This document shows, piece by piece, positions 46,528 through 58,575 of a stretch of 64,000 nt of DNA. The position numbers were made by a program, and so were the translations under genes. The stretch covers positions 186,001-250,000 of the forward strand of contig NZ_JARVRX010000007.1 in the NCBI RefSeq assembly GCF_030209435.1, given 5' to 3'. The DNA comes from Mycolicibacterium sp. lyk4-40-TYG-92 (GTDB lineage: Bacteria; Actinomycetota; Actinomycetes; Mycobacteriales; Mycobacteriaceae). How positions within the stretch are numbered: the stretch's first letter is position 1; each line of letters starts with the position of its first letter. Under the pieces are notes generated by a model. It ran no database searches and was not told the DNA's origin. It saw nothing but the letters and a program-made list of their open reading frames with translations.

Positions 46528-48279
46528 CACGTCATGGGCTCCGGCAGCGCCACCGACCAGTTGGCTTTCGACCTCGATGAGGCGTTGCTGCGTGACACCA
46601 CATTCGTGGTGGTCGACCTGGAGACCACCGGCGGCCGGGCCCGGGCGGACGACACCGGCGGCGGCTGGGACGCCATCACGGAGATCGGCGCTGTCAAGGT
46701 GCGCGGCGGCGAGATCATCGGCGAACTGGCCACCCTGATCGACCCGGGACGCGCCATCCCGCCGCAGATCGTGCAGCTGACCGGGATCACCACGGCGATG
46801 GTCTGCGACGCCCCGCGCATCGAATCGGTGCTGCCCGCTTTTCTGGAGTTCTGCCGCGGCGCCGTCCTGGTCGCCCACAACGCGGGCTTCGACATCGGCT
46901 TCCTGCGGGCCGCGGCCGAGCGGGCGCAGCTGCCCTGGCCCAACCCGCCGGTGCTGTGCACGGTCAAGCTGGCCCGCCGGGTACTGACGCGCGACGAGGC
47001 GCCGAGCGTCCGGCTCTCGGAGCTCGCCCGGTTGTTCCGCGCCACCACCACGCCCACACACCGCGCCCTCGACGACGCCCGCGCCACCGTCGACGTGCTG
47101 CACGGGCTGCTCGAGCGCATCGGCAACCAGGGTGTGCACACGCTGGCCGAACTGCGCGGCTATCTCCCGGACGTCACCAAGGCACAGCGCCGCAACCGCA
47201 AGCTCGCCGACGCGCTGCCGAACTCCCCTGGCGTCTATCTGTTCCGCGGACCGTCCGAGGAGGTGCTGTACGTGGGCACCGCGGTCGATCTGCGCCGGCG
47301 GGTCCGGCAGTACTTCACCGGCGCCGACCCCCGGGCCCGCATGAAAGAGATGGCGTCACTGGCGGTCCGCGTCGACCACGTCGAGTGCGCCCACGAACTG
47401 GAGGCCGGGGTGCGCGAACTGCGGCTCCTCGCCGCGCACGCGCCGCCCTACAACCGGCGCTCGAAGGCGCCGCACAAGTGGTGGTGGGTGGTGCTCACCG
47501 ATGAGGCATTCCCCCGGTTCAGCGTCGTTCGGACGCCGCGGCACGATCGGGCCGTCGGCCCGTTCCGGGCCCACGCCGACGCCGTCGACGCAGCTCTGCT
47601 GCTGGCCCGCTTCACGGGCGTACGGACCTGCACGACACGGCTGGCGCGGGCCGCCGAACACGGGCCGCAGTGTCCGGAGCGGGAACTGTCGCCGTGTCCG
47701 GCAGCCCGCGGCATCACCGCCGGAGCCTATGCCGAATTCGCCGAGCAGGCCGCGGAAAATGTTGCCGGCGTTGATGATTCCGCGCTCAGGACGGCACTGA
47801 AACATATCGACGACCTGGCGGCCGAGGGGCGCTATGAGACTGCCGCGCGGCTCCGGGACCACGCCGCGACCGTCATCGACGGCCTGTGGCGCGGCCAGCG
47901 CCTGCGCGCGCTGACCGCACTGCCGGAACTGGTTGCCGCCCGGCCCGACGGCGCCGGCGGCTGGCACCTCGTCGTGGTCCGGTACGGCCAGTTGGCAGCC
48001 GCCGGCAACGCGCCGCGGCGAGTGCCCCCGATGCCCGTCGTCGACGCGATTTCCGCTGCGGCACAAGTGATCCTGACATCGGAGCGGCCATTGGGCGGCG
48101 CGCCGGTCGAGGAGGTGGCGCTGATCGTGCGCTGGCTGGCCGCACCCGGGGTACGGATCGTGCGCACCTCCGCCGACGACGAATCCGGCTACTGCCTACC
48201 GATCACCGCGGCCGGGCGGTGGGCCGAGTGGGCCGCCACCGCCCGGTCGGCCCGGGCCGCGGCGCAGCAGGCGCAGCGG

Positions 48280-50052
<1,773 letters not shown>

Positions 50053-50087
50053 TCGGCTCGCCGATGCTTCCTATGAGAAGGGGTTCG

Positions 50088-50900
50088 ATGACCAGCAAGT
50101 CCCGTCGCCGGCTACACCGGCGCCTCTCAGCAGCAATGCTGCTGCTGCTCGGACTTCTAGTCGCTGGTGGCCTGGCGGCCACCCTGACTCCGCGGCCTCA
50201 GGTCGCGAAGGCAGACGAGTCGCAGCTGGCTCTGCTGCGCACCGGCAAGCAGCTGTTCGAAACGTCGTGTGTCTCCTGCCACGGCGCCAACCTGCAGGGT
50301 GTCACGGACCGCGGCCCGAGCCTCATCGGCGTCGGCGACGCGGCCGTCTACTTCCAGGTGTCCACCGGCCGCATGCCCGCCATGCGCGGTGAGGCCCAGG
50401 CGCCCCGTAAGGACCCGGCGTTCGACGAGCACCAGATCGACGCCCTCGGCGCCTACATCCAGGCCAACGGCGGCGGACCGCAGGTCCCGCGTGACGCGAA
50501 CGGCCAGATCAACCAGCACTCGTTCCTCGGTGAGAACGTCGCCCGCGGTGGCGACCTGTTCCGTCTGAACTGCGCGTCGTGCCACAACTTCACCGGCAAG
50601 GGTGGCGCGCTGTCGTCGGGCAAGTACGCGCCTGACCTCGGCAAGGCCGCCGAAGTGCCGGCGCAGGTGTACACCGCCATGCTCACCGGCCCGCAGAACA
50701 TGCCCAAGTTCTCGGATCGTCAGCTGACCCCGGAGGAGAAGCGCGACATCGTCGCTTACGTCCACGAGTCGGCGAACGCCCGCAGCCAGGGCGGCTACGG
50801 CCTCGGCGGCTTCGGCCCCGCGCCCGAGGGCATGGCGATGTGGATTATCGGGATGGTCGCCGTGATCGGCGCGGCTATGTGGATCGGAGCTCGCGCATGA
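50088..50900 (+). CDS. qcrC: Diheme cytochrome c subunit QcrC of cytochrome bcc
   Basis: 270 residues from ATG 50088 with GAGAAGGGG upstream. An N-terminal membrane segment (about 13-33) precedes two heme c domains with CVSCH and CASCH (CXXCH). Axial Met residues are plausible in RMPAMRGE and QNMPKFSD. One C-terminal membrane helix anchors it on the outer face ([17 protein letters not shown]). Two hemes replace a separate soluble cytochrome c, as in actinobacteria. Overlaps qcrA by ATGA. Confidence 0.96.
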   Translation: MTSKSRRRLHRRLSAAMLLLLGLLVAGGLAATLTPRPQVAKADESQLALLRTGKQLFETSCVSCHGANLQGVTDRGPSLIGVGDAAVYFQVSTGRMPAMRGEAQAPRKDPAFDEHQIDALGAYIQANGGGPQVPRDANGQINQHSFLGENVARGGDLFRLNCASCHNFTGKGGALSSGKYAPDLGKAAEVPAQVYTAMLTGPQNMPKFSDRQLTPEEKRDIVAYVHESANARSQGGYGLGGFGPAPEGMAMWIIGMVAVIGAAMWIGARA

Positions 50901-52060
50901 GCGAGAACGTGAACATTCCCAGTGACGCGGAACTGCGCGACATGTCGCGCGAGGAACTCGTCGAACTGGGCGGAAAGATCGACGGCGTCACGACCGTCTT
51001 CAAAGAACCCCGCTGGCCCGTCGAGGGCACCAAGGCGGAGAAGCGCGCCGAGCGTCAGGTCGCGGCCTGGCTCCTGCTCGGTGGCCTGTCCGGCCTGGCC
51101 CTACTGCTGGTGTTCCTCTTCTGGCCGTGGGAGTACAAGCCGTTCGAGTCCGAGGGCGAGTTCATCTACTCGCTGGCGACCCCGCTGTACGGCCTGACGT
51201 TCGGTCTGTCGATCCTGGCGATCGGCATCGGCGCGGTGCTCTTCCAGAAGAAGTTCATCCCCGAGGAGATCTCGATCCAGGACCGCCACGACGGCGCCTC
51301 CCCCGAGGTCCACCGCGCCACCGTCGCGGCCAACCTGACCGACGCCCTCGAGGGCTCGACCCTCAAGCGCCGCAAGCTGATCGGCCTGTCGCTCGGCGTC
51401 GGCCTGGGTGCATTCGGCCTGGGCACCGCGGTCGCCTTCATCGGCGGTCTGATCAAGAACCCGTGGAAGCCGGTCGTGCCGACCGCCGACGGCAAGAAGG
51501 CCGTCCTGTGGACGTCCGGCTGGACCCCGCGTTTCCACGGCGAGACCATCTACCTGGCCCGGGCCACCGGCCTGCCGGGTGAGTCCCCCTTCGTGAAGAT
51601 GCGTCCCGAGGACATCGACGCGGGCGGCATGGAGACGGTGTTCCCGTGGCGTGAGTCCGACGGCGACGGCACCACCATCGAGTCGCACGAGAAGCTGTCC
51701 GAGATCGCACTCGGCGTGCGCAACCCGGTGATGCTCATCCGCATCAAGCCCGAGGACCTGTCCCGCGTGGTTAAGCGCAAGGGCCAGGAGAGCTTCAACT
51801 TCGGTGACTTCTTCGCGTACACCAAGGTGTGCTCGCACCTGGGCTGCCCCTCGTCGCTGTACGAGCAGCAGACCTACCGCATTCTGTGCCCCTGCCATCA
51901 GTCGCAGTTCGACGCGCTGCACTTCGCGCGGCCGATCTTCGGTCCGGCCGCCCGCGCCCTGGCGCAGCTGCCGATCACGATTGACAAAGAGGGCTACCTG
52001 GTCGCCAACGGCGACTTCATCGAACCCGTCGGACCGGCATTCTGGGAGCGCAAATCATGA
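50897..52060 (+). CDS. qcrA: Rieske iron-sulfur subunit QcrA of cytochrome bcc
   Basis: 387 residues. Three membrane segments (about 55-75, 100-120 and 165-190), as usual for actinobacteria, then the Rieske domain with [11 protein letters not shown] and CPCHQSQFD, the two Cys and two His ligating the 2Fe-2S cluster plus the disulfide cysteines. Transfers electrons from menaquinol to QcrC. Start ATG 50897 overlaps the qcrC stop, and the stop overlaps the qcrB start (ATGA at 52057-52060). Confidence 0.97.
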   Translation: MSENVNIPSDAELRDMSREELVELGGKIDGVTTVFKEPRWPVEGTKAEKRAERQVAAWLLLGGLSGLALLLVFLFWPWEYKPFESEGEFIYSLATPLYGLTFGLSILAIGIGAVLFQKKFIPEEISIQDRHDGASPEVHRATVAANLTDALEGSTLKRRKLIGLSLGVGLGAFGLGTAVAFIGGLIKNPWKPVVPTADGKKAVLWTSGWTPRFHGETIYLARATGLPGESPFVKMRPEDIDAGGMETVFPWRESDGDGTTIESHEKLSEIALGVRNPVMLIRIKPEDLSRVVKRKGQESFNFGDFFAYTKVCSHLGCPSSLYEQQTYRILCPCHQSQFDALHFARPIFGPAARALAQLPITIDKEGYLVANGDFIEPVGPAFWERKS

Positions 52061-53694
52061 GTCCCAAGCTCGCTGACATCGCTGCCGCACAAGGCGATGC
52101 GATCGACTCGCGGTACCACCCGTCGGCCGCTGTACGCCGGCAGCTGAACAAGGTCTTCCCGACGCACTGGTCGTTCATGCTCGGTGAGATCGCGCTGTAC
52201 AGCTTCCTCGTGCTGCTGCTCACCGGCGTGTACCTGACGCTGTTCTTCGACCCGTCGATGACCGAGGTCATCTACAACGGCGTCTACCAGCCGCTGCGCG
52301 GCGTGCAGATGTCACGTGCCTACGAGTCGGCCCTGGAGATCTCCTTCGAGGTCCGCGGTGGCCTGTTCGTCCGTCAGATTCACCACTGGGCCGCGCTGAT
52401 GTTCGCCGCGTCGATCATGGTCCACCTGGCCCGCATCTTCTTCACCGGCGCCTTCCGCCGCCCGCGTGAGGCCAACTGGATGATCGGCTCCGTGCTGCTG
52501 ATCCTGGCCATGTTCGAGGGCTACTTCGGCTACTCGCTGCCCGACGACCTGCTCTCCGGTATCGGTCTGCGTGCCGCGCTGTCCTCGATCACCCTGGGCA
52601 TCCCGGTCATCGGTACCTGGATGCACTGGGCCCTGTTCGGTGGCGACTTCCCGGGCAACATCATCATCCCGCGCATGTATGCCCTGCACATCCTGCTGAT
52701 CCCGGGCATCATCCTGGCCCTGATCGGCGCCCACCTGGCGCTGGTGTGGTTCCAGAAGCACACCCAGTTCCCCGGCCCCGGCCGCACCGAGAAGAACGTC
52801 GTCGGCGTGCGCGTCATGCCGGTGTTCGCGATCAAGGGTGGCGCGTTCTTCGCGCTGGTCACCGGCATCCTGGGCATCATGGGTGGTCTGCTGCAGATCA
52901 ACCCGATCTGGGAGCTGGGCCCCTACAAGCCCTCGCAGGTGTCCGCGGGTAGCCAGCCCGACTTCTACATGATGTGGACCGAAGGCCTCGCCCGTATCTG
53001 GCCGGCCTGGGAGTTCTACCCCTTCGGCCACACCATCCCGGCCGTCATGGGTGTTGCCGTGATCATGGGTCTGGTGTTCGGTCTGCTGATCGCGTGGCCG
53101 TTCCTGGAGAAGAAGTTCACCGGCGACGACGCGCACCACAACCTGTTGCAGCGTCCGCGTGACGTGCCGGTCCGCACCGCCATCGGTGCCATGGCCATCG
53201 CGTTCTACATGGTGCTGACCCTGGCCGCGATGAACGACATCATCGCGCTCAAGTTCGACATCTCCCTCAACGCGACCACCTGGATCGGCCGCATCGGCAT
53301 GGTCGTGCTGCCCGCCGTCGTCTACTACCTCACCTACCGGTGGTGCGTAGGCCTGCAACGCAGCGACCGGGCGGTGCTCGAGCACGGTATCGAAACCGGC
53401 ATCATCAAGCGCCTGCCCCACGGCGCATACGTCGAGCTGCACCAGCCGCTCGGCCCCGTCGATGACCACGGCCACCCGATCCCGCTGGAGTACCAGGGTG
53501 CCGCACTGCCCAAGCGCATGAACAAGCTCGGCTCCGCCGGCTCCCCCGGTACCGGCAGCTTCCTGTTCGCCGACTCGGCCGCCGAGCAGGCCGCCCTCGC
53601 CGACGCCGAACACGCCGCCGAGCACAAGGCGTTGACCGCGCTCAAGGAGTACCAGGACGAAATCTCGCCCAACGGCTCCAACGGGCACCACTAG
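52057..53694 (+). CDS. qcrB: Cytochrome b subunit QcrB of cytochrome bcc
   Basis: 545-residue cytochrome b with about eight to nine membrane segments. Heme ligands are His109 or 110 and His123 in one helix, and His211 and His226 in another. Quinol site residues are in the [23 protein letters not shown] region; Thr308 in MMWTEG corresponds by my alignment to Thr313 of M. tuberculosis, the position linked to telacebec resistance, and is unchanged here. A 110-residue hydrophilic C-terminal tail follows, rich in Ala and Glu. Last gene of the operon, followed by a strong terminator. Confidence 0.97.
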   Translation: MSPKLADIAAAQGDAIDSRYHPSAAVRRQLNKVFPTHWSFMLGEIALYSFLVLLLTGVYLTLFFDPSMTEVIYNGVYQPLRGVQMSRAYESALEISFEVRGGLFVRQIHHWAALMFAASIMVHLARIFFTGAFRRPREANWMIGSVLLILAMFEGYFGYSLPDDLLSGIGLRAALSSITLGIPVIGTWMHWALFGGDFPGNIIIPRMYALHILLIPGIILALIGAHLALVWFQKHTQFPGPGRTEKNVVGVRVMPVFAIKGGAFFALVTGILGIMGGLLQINPIWELGPYKPSQVSAGSQPDFYMMWTEGLARIWPAWEFYPFGHTIPAVMGVAVIMGLVFGLLIAWPFLEKKFTGDDAHHNLLQRPRDVPVRTAIGAMAIAFYMVLTLAAMNDIIALKFDISLNATTWIGRIGMVVLPAVVYYLTYRWCVGLQRSDRAVLEHGIETGIIKRLPHGAYVELHQPLGPVDDHGHPIPLEYQGAALPKRMNKLGSAGSPGTGSFLFADSAAEQAALADAEHAAEHKALTALKEYQDEISPNGSNGHH

Positions 53695-53707
53695 TTCGAT
53701 CTACGGT

Positions 53708-53752
53708 TTCGGCCCGGTCTGGTTTCCACCAGACCGGGCCGAAGTCGTTTTT
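53708..53752 (+). terminator. Intrinsic terminator of ctaE-qcrCAB
   Basis: Perfect 15-bp arms (53708-53722 and 53729-53743; TTCGGCCCGGTCTGG and its complement) with a 6-base loop, then gtcgTTTTT. 14 bases after the qcrB stop. One of only two canonical terminators in the window. Confidence 0.92.
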
Positions 53753-53841
53753 GAGCCACTCCCCTACCCCGCCACCGTTCTTTGCGTTGCGTCTGCGTTG
53801 AGGGCCGGAAAAGCCGAGTGCTCTGCGCCCTCGGCACAGAC

Positions 53842-54576
53842 TCAACGGCGTGCGAATGCCGCCTCGATCCAATTGCTGAACTCGCACGCCAGGTGCCACC
53901 GGTGCTGGGCGATCAGGTACGGCGCAGTGAGCCAAGGGAATTCGATGCACAGCCGTGCATGGAAGCCGTTCGCCTCGTCGCGGAACTCATGCCGGACACC
54001 GCCGATGGCGAGGCCGGCCCCGGTACGCGCCACCCCGGCCGCCTCGACGGGGAACGCGGGGTCACGCGGCGTCACGAGCGGCGAGGTGTCGTCGTAGTCG
54101 ATGAAGAACTGCGTCGCGAGGGGGCTACCGCCGGTCGCCTCGATGACTTCCTGCAGTCCGTCGGGGGCGGTGTCGATGAGGAAATGGTCGGGGTTGGCGG
54201 CGATCATGCTGCGGGCGTAGTCGTCTCGGCCGGCGTCGGTGAACCAGTCCACGAACGCGCCGGCGTTGCCGCCGGTGACGTGCAGGTCGCAGACGCTCGT
54301 CGCACGCCGACCGAACGAGAGCGCCGTCAACCCACGGGCGACGACGCCGGACGCCCGGACATCACGCGCCAGGCGACGACGGACGTCGTCCGCCCCCAGG
54401 GCCAGCTTGGTGTCGGCGAAAGCTGTTCGTTGCCGGGCGAGATCGCCGGAGGGAACGGCCAGACCGATCTTGCGCGCGGCTCTCGGTAGACGCCTGGCCT
54501 CCCAGGCGAGTACTTCGTCTCGAGACACGGCGCGACCCGCGATCACGGCGTCAATGGTGAGCGTCTGGTCCGGCAT
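53842..54576 (-). CDS. Conserved hypothetical protein controlled by the adjacent TetR gene
   Basis: 244 residues, soluble, no signal peptide. I do not recognise the family. Visible are a basic N-terminal third with LAWEARRLPRAARKIGLAVPSGD, a central DYARSMIAANPDHFLIDTAPDGLQEVIEATGG, and a C-terminal GGVRHEFRDEANGFHARLCIEFPW with His and Trp residues. A good AGGAGG lies before ATG 54576. It lies between qcrB and the Rv2197c-like gene, where M. tuberculosis has nothing, and is divergent from a TetR gene with a perfect operator between them. Probably a small acquired detoxification or lipid-metabolism module. Confidence 0.7.
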   Translation of the reverse strand: MPDQTLTIDAVIAGRAVSRDEVLAWEARRLPRAARKIGLAVPSGDLARQRTAFADTKLALGADDVRRRLARDVRASGVVARGLTALSFGRRATSVCDLHVTGGNAGAFVDWFTDAGRDDYARSMIAANPDHFLIDTAPDGLQEVIEATGGSPLATQFFIDYDDTSPLVTPRDPAFPVEAAGVARTGAGLAIGGVRHEFRDEANGFHARLCIEFPWLTAPYLIAQHRWHLACEFSNWIEAAFARR

Positions 54577-54593
54577 GCGGGTACCTCCTACAC

Positions 54594-54617
54594 TAAAAGC
54601 ATCTATGGTTGCTTTTA
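54594..54617. promoter_or_regulatory. TetR operator: perfect 8-bp inverted repeat
   Basis: TAAAAGCA-tctatggt-TGCTTTTA lies in the 88-bp region between the divergent hypothetical and TetR genes. AT-rich arms in a GC-rich genome and the position just upstream of the minus-strand gene make it a strong candidate for the TetR protein's autoregulated operator. Confidence 0.6.
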
Positions 54618-54664
54618 TATGTCCCGCTACCCTGCCGAGTCAACAGCCCTGCGAGACTGGACCG

Positions 54665-55267
54665 GTGACGGACACCACCCTCGGCACCACCGCAGTCCCC
54701 CGACCGCGACCCGGTGGCCGGTCCGCACGTGTCGTGGCCGCCGTCCACACGGCAACCCTCGAGCTCCTGGCGGAAACCGGGTACGAGAGCCTGCAGCTGT
54801 CCGACGTGGCCAAGCGGGCCCAGGTGAACAAGACGACCGTCTACCGCCGGTGGCCGACGAAGGCCGCACTGGTCGCCGACCTGCTGGTGAGCTTCACGAA
54901 GAGCAACGTCGCGACGCCGGACACCGGGTCGCTGCAGGCAGACCTCGAACAGCTCCTCGGCGACATCGCCACCGCGCTGGCCGACCGGGCCATCCGCGCC
55001 GTCCTCAACGGCGCACTGACCGGCGCCGACGACAGCGACGACGTCCGGATCGCCCGGGACGGGTTCTGGGCGGAGCGGTTCCGGCGGAGCGGCGCCGTCG
55101 TCGAGCGCGCGATCGCCCGCGGCGAAATCCCGCCCGGCACCGACCCGCGCGCAGTGCTGGAGATGGCCGCCAGCCCAGTCTATTTCCGCGTTTTGTTCAC
55201 GGCAGATGCGATCACGCCGGACTACGTCGGCGAGATCGTCCGGCGCACCATCCGCGCGTTCGCGTAG
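54665..55267 (+). CDS. TetR-family transcriptional regulator
   Basis: 200 residues from GTG 54665. DNA-binding domain: TATLELLAETGYESLQLSDVAKRAQVNKTTVYRRWPTKAALVADLL (residues ~31-77). The C-terminal ligand domain is of the TetR_C_11 type (ending PVYFRVLFTADAITPDYVGEIVRRTI). An upstream ATG at 54605 is in frame but would place the operator within the gene. Most likely represses itself and the divergent unknown gene. Confidence 0.86.
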   Translation: MTDTTLGTTAVPRPRPGGRSARVVAAVHTATLELLAETGYESLQLSDVAKRAQVNKTTVYRRWPTKAALVADLLVSFTKSNVATPDTGSLQADLEQLLGDIATALADRAIRAVLNGALTGADDSDDVRIARDGFWAERFRRSGAVVERAIARGEIPPGTDPRAVLEMAASPVYFRVLFTADAITPDYVGEIVRRTIRAFA

Positions 55268-55282
55268 CGCCGAGCGCTGGGC

Positions 55283-55954
55283 CTAGGCGGCCCGGGCGTC
55301 CTCGGCCGACGCCTTGAGCACCGCATGCAGGCCACGCAGGCAGTACCAGGGAATGGCCACCATGGCGGCGGTGATGAGGACTGCGAGGCCGTACAGGATC
55401 CAGGCCAACTCGTCGTGGCGGTCGGCCAGCATGTACGCGCCCAGGAAGATGAACAGCGTCGCGCCGCCCATGGCCGCGGCGATCCCGAGCGTGCAGCGCA
55501 GCCACAGCTGATCCACCGCCGCCACCGGAAAGCCCAACATGCTGGTCGCCGGCGACGCCGAATAACGACGCACCACCGGGTCGTCGAAGGAGCGCAGCGC
55601 GCTCTGCGGAACCTCACCGGCGGGACGACGGTCGTCGGCCTCGGCCGGCCCGCCGCCGAGCAGCGGCAAGGGCGCTGCCCCACCGCGACGGGCGCGCAAC
55701 AACAATGGGATGGCGCCCACGATCACCGCGGCGGACACCGCGATGACGGAGTACAGCAGCCACGGCGTGTGCGACGACGCCGCACCCGACGTGTGCCGGG
55801 TGCCGAGGTCCACCATCGCGACGACAGCGGCCACCCCCGCACCCAGGGCCGCCAGCCACACGGCCACAGAGCCGCCGAGCAGAAGACGGTCCAACTGCTC
55901 GGGGCTGCCGCCGGTCACTCGCGACCGGGTTGAAGTCTCAGCGTTGTACGGCAT
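55283..55954 (-). CDS. Membrane protein DUF2561 (Rv2197c-like)
   Basis: 223 residues, two membrane segments near the N-terminus (30-52 and 68-88) and two near the C-terminus (157-177 and 187-207), with a loop containing GGGPAEADDRRPAGEVPQSA. Starts at ATG 55954, one base after the mmpS3 stop, so co-transcribed with mmpS3. Conserved position beside the respiratory genes; function unknown. Confidence 0.86.
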   Translation of the reverse strand: MPYNAETSTRSRVTGGSPEQLDRLLLGGSVAVWLAALGAGVAAVVAMVDLGTRHTSGAASSHTPWLLYSVIAVSAAVIVGAIPLLLRARRGGAAPLPLLGGGPAEADDRRPAGEVPQSALRSFDDPVVRRYSASPATSMLGFPVAAVDQLWLRCTLGIAAAMGGATLFIFLGAYMLADRHDELAWILYGLAVLITAAMVAIPWYCLRGLHAVLKASAEDARAA

Positions 55955-56779
55955 TTAACAGCTCGTCTGCCAATCATCGTTTGTCTGCGAGGCCAGCGTC
56001 TGGCCGTCGCTGGTCACAATCGAACAGTTCAGGTGGCTCAGCCGCAGCAGGCTGGAGGCCTGCACCGAGCCCACGTCGGACATCGAGATCGGTGTCAGAG
56101 TGATCATCCACGGGATGTAGACGTTCTGCTGGGTGCGCTGGCGTCCCGCGGCGTCGGTGTAGGTCACCGAAATGCGGTCCAGCGGCGCCTTGGTGCCCCA
56201 AATCCGGTACGTGACATAGCGCGGGCCGGTCGGCGGCGCGGACGTCGTCGCCGGCGGCGCGGCCGCGGCAGAGCTGGGCGGCGGGGGCGGCGGTTCTTCC
56301 GACGGGGGCGGTGGCGGCGGCTGGGTCACGGTCACCGTCGACGGAGGGGGCGGCGGCGGTGGTGGGGGCGCCTCGGTCGTCGTGGACGGCGGCGGCGGCG
56401 TGGTCGTCGTGGTGAACTCGTCCTGGAACGGCGGCGCCGAGGTGGTGCTGGTCGACGGCGTCGCCACATTCTCCGAGCTGGTGTTGCGGGTCACGAGGAT
56501 GGCGACGGACGCCACCAGAGAGATGGCGGCGATGATCGCCACGACACCGACGACCCACGGCCACCGCGGTGGCGGGGCATCGTCGGCTTCGGATTTGGCT
56601 TCGTAGCTGTCGTAGTCGTACAGCGCCGGCTCCGGCGGCACATACGGCGCGATGGTGAAGTGCTCGGACTCGGGCGCCGAGTAGGCCTGCGAATAGATCT
56701 CGGTTTCGCCGGTGCCTTCACCGACACCCGATGACTCCCGGGCGCCATCATCCGAGCCCGGGGAATGTGACCCGCTCAC
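55955..56779 (-). CDS. mmpS3: MmpS family membrane protein MmpS3
   Basis: 274 residues from GTG 56779. A cytoplasmic N-terminus of ~72 residues rich in Ser, Gly and acidic residues, one membrane segment ([20 protein letters not shown], ~73-95), a ~90-residue Pro/Thr/Ser-rich linker with long Pro runs, then the MmpS domain with [21 protein letters not shown] and [12 protein letters not shown]. MmpS3 has no adjacent MmpL, as in M. tuberculosis. It is associated with cell envelope growth functions. The Pro-rich linker is unusually repetitive. Confidence 0.93.
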   Translation of the reverse strand: MSGSHSPGSDDGARESSGVGEGTGETEIYSQAYSAPESEHFTIAPYVPPEPALYDYDSYEAKSEADDAPPPRWPWVVGVVAIIAAISLVASVAILVTRNTSSENVATPSTSTTSAPPFQDEFTTTTTPPPPSTTTEAPPPPPPPPPSTVTVTQPPPPPPSEEPPPPPPSSAAAAPPATTSAPPTGPRYVTYRIWGTKAPLDRISVTYTDAAGRQRTQQNVYIPWMITLTPISMSDVGSVQASSLLRLSHLNCSIVTSDGQTLASQTNDDWQTSC

Positions 56780-56966
56780 GTACGCCTATCCCTCTCGACC
56801 ACTGTGTCGCTGCAGCTGAGGAACGCCGCTCGTGGCGACACTCCAGCCTTCGGCAGACATTACCCAACATGGGCCCGGCATGGCCGTACCGGACGGCGCC
56901 AGAGGACCATCTGACATACGGTTGTGACCTGACCGCGGAGCGATCAGGTCACAGGGGCCGTAGGTG

Positions 56967-57386
56967 TCAGTGCTTCTCGGGGCCGGTGTAGTACTCGAAC
57001 ACCAGGCCGGCGACGGTGGCCAGCACGAAGCAGACGCCGGCGACGATCAGCCAGGGCAGCCACAGGCCGATACCGACCGCGGTGGTGGAGGCCGACAGCG
57101 CGATCAGCAGCGGCCACCAGCTGTGCGGGCTGAAGAAGCCCAGCTCGCCGGCGCCGTCGGAGACCTCGGCGTCTTCGTAGTCCTCGGGCCGGGTGTCGAG
57201 ACGACGCGCCACGAACCGGAAGAACGTGCCGATGATCAGCGACAGACCGGTGGTCAGCACCAGCGCGGTGGTGCCGGCCCACTCGATGCCACCGTTCGCG
57301 TACAGCGCGGTCAGCGCGCCGTAGCCGACGGTCGCCAACGCGAAGAAGGCAGTCAGAATCTCGAAAAGTCGGGCTTCGATATGCAT
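56967..57386 (-). CDS. ctaF: Cytochrome c oxidase subunit IV CtaF
   Basis: 139-residue actinobacterial-type small subunit of the aa3 oxidase, with four membrane segments. Starts [29 protein letters not shown] and ends [11 protein letters not shown], as in mycobacterial CtaF. Starts 10 bases after the ctaC stop, in the same operon. Confidence 0.95.
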   Translation of the reverse strand: MHIEARLFEILTAFFALATVGYGALTALYANGGIEWAGTTALVLTTGLSLIIGTFFRFVARRLDTRPEDYEDAEVSDGAGELGFFSPHSWWPLLIALSASTTAVGIGLWLPWLIVAGVCFVLATVAGLVFEYYTGPEKH

Positions 57387-57396
57387 GGCGTATCCC

Positions 57397-58437
57397 CTAC
57401 TTGCTCGCCTGAGCCGGCGAACCGACCTGCTCGCCGCGGCGAGAGTCGAACGGATGGGTCGTCTGGGCCACCGGCGGCAGGCCGATCGACACCAGGGCGT
57501 CGGCGTTGGTCGCCTTCGGGTGATCGATGCGGTACTGCAGGTAGGCCTTGAACTGCTCCGGCTCCACGACGCGCACCTCGAAGTTCATCATCGAGTGGTA
57601 CGTGCCGCACATCTCGGTGCAGCGGCCGACGAACGGACCGGTCTTCTCGATCTCGGTGACCTGGAAGATGTTGTCCGAGTGGTTGGCCTCGGGGTTCGGG
57701 ATGACGTCCCGCTTGAACAGGAACTCCGGCACCCAGAAGCCGTGAATGACGTCGGCCGAGGCGATCTGGAACTCGATGCGCTTGCCCTTCGGCAGGACCA
57801 GGATCGGAATCTCGGTGCTGGTGCCGATGGTCTCGACCTTGTCGAAGTTCAGGTAGCTGCGGTCCTCGGGGTTCTCGCCGCGGATCGGGCCGACCTTCTC
57901 CTCGCCATGCTCGTCCTTGCCCTCGGGCTTGGACTTCATGGCTTCCTTGCGGGCGGCGTCGGCGCCGTCGTAAGAGAAGGTGTTGTCCTTGAAGGCGACC
58001 TTCTGGTAGCCGAACTTCCAGTTCCACTGGAACGCGGTGACGTCGATGGTGACCTCAGCAGGCTTGCTGTGGTCCATCATCTTCTCCTGCACCACGACGG
58101 TGAAGTAGAAGAGCACCGAGATGATGAGGAACGGCACGACGGTGAGCACCAGCTCCAGCGGCATGTTGTAGCCGAACTGGCGCGGCAGCTCCGTGTCGGT
58201 CTTCTTCTTGCGGTGGAATGCCATTGCCCAGAAGATCAGCGCCCACACAATGGCGCCTACGACGAACGAGGCGATGACCGACCAGACCCACAGGTCACGG
58301 TTTGCATGGGCTTCGGGGGTAATACCCTCCGGCCAGCCCAAGCCGAATACGGTCTGCCAGCTGCATCCGCTGAGCAGCAGCGTCGACGCGCCGAGAATGG
58401 CGGACAACGCCACCAAACGGAGCCCGCGAGCGGTCAC
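57397..58437 (-). CDS. ctaC: Cytochrome c oxidase subunit II CtaC
   Basis: 346 residues. A signal ends in lipobox LLLSGC, so the protein is lipid-anchored; two membrane segments (about 53-72 and 95-115) follow. The CuA site is visible as H in [10 protein letters not shown] and [14 protein letters not shown] (C-x3-C-x3-H-x2-M), with the aromatic WNWKFGY patch that receives electrons from the cytochrome c domain. Operon with ctaF; divergent from asnB. Confidence 0.97.
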   Translation of the reverse strand: MTARGLRLVALSAILGASTLLLSGCSWQTVFGLGWPEGITPEAHANRDLWVWSVIASFVVGAIVWALIFWAMAFHRKKKTDTELPRQFGYNMPLELVLTVVPFLIISVLFYFTVVVQEKMMDHSKPAEVTIDVTAFQWNWKFGYQKVAFKDNTFSYDGADAARKEAMKSKPEGKDEHGEEKVGPIRGENPEDRSYLNFDKVETIGTSTEIPILVLPKGKRIEFQIASADVIHGFWVPEFLFKRDVIPNPEANHSDNIFQVTEIEKTGPFVGRCTEMCGTYHSMMNFEVRVVEPEQFKAYLQYRIDHPKATNADALVSIGLPPVAQTTHPFDSRRGEQVGSPAQASK

Positions 58438-58551
58438 GTTGAGGCCCTCCTAGAGGTCGGTCAAGCCGGTCGAATACTACGCAGCGTAGACCACGCCCGC
58501 AGCGCCGAGCGAAGCGACCGGCCAATCGGCAGCGCCAGTTCTGAGTTCACC

Positions 58552-58569
58552 TGCCTGAACAGGCATACT
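58552..58569 (+). promoter_or_regulatory. asnB promoter: CATACT -10 element overlapped by palindrome TGCCTG-aa-CAGGCA
   Basis: CATACT (58564-58569) ends six bases before the asnB GTG, a leaderless arrangement. A perfect 6+2+6 inverted repeat at 58552-58565 overlaps it, so a repressor bound there would block RNA polymerase. Regulator unknown. Confidence 0.45.
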
Positions 58570-58575
58570 GGCGCC

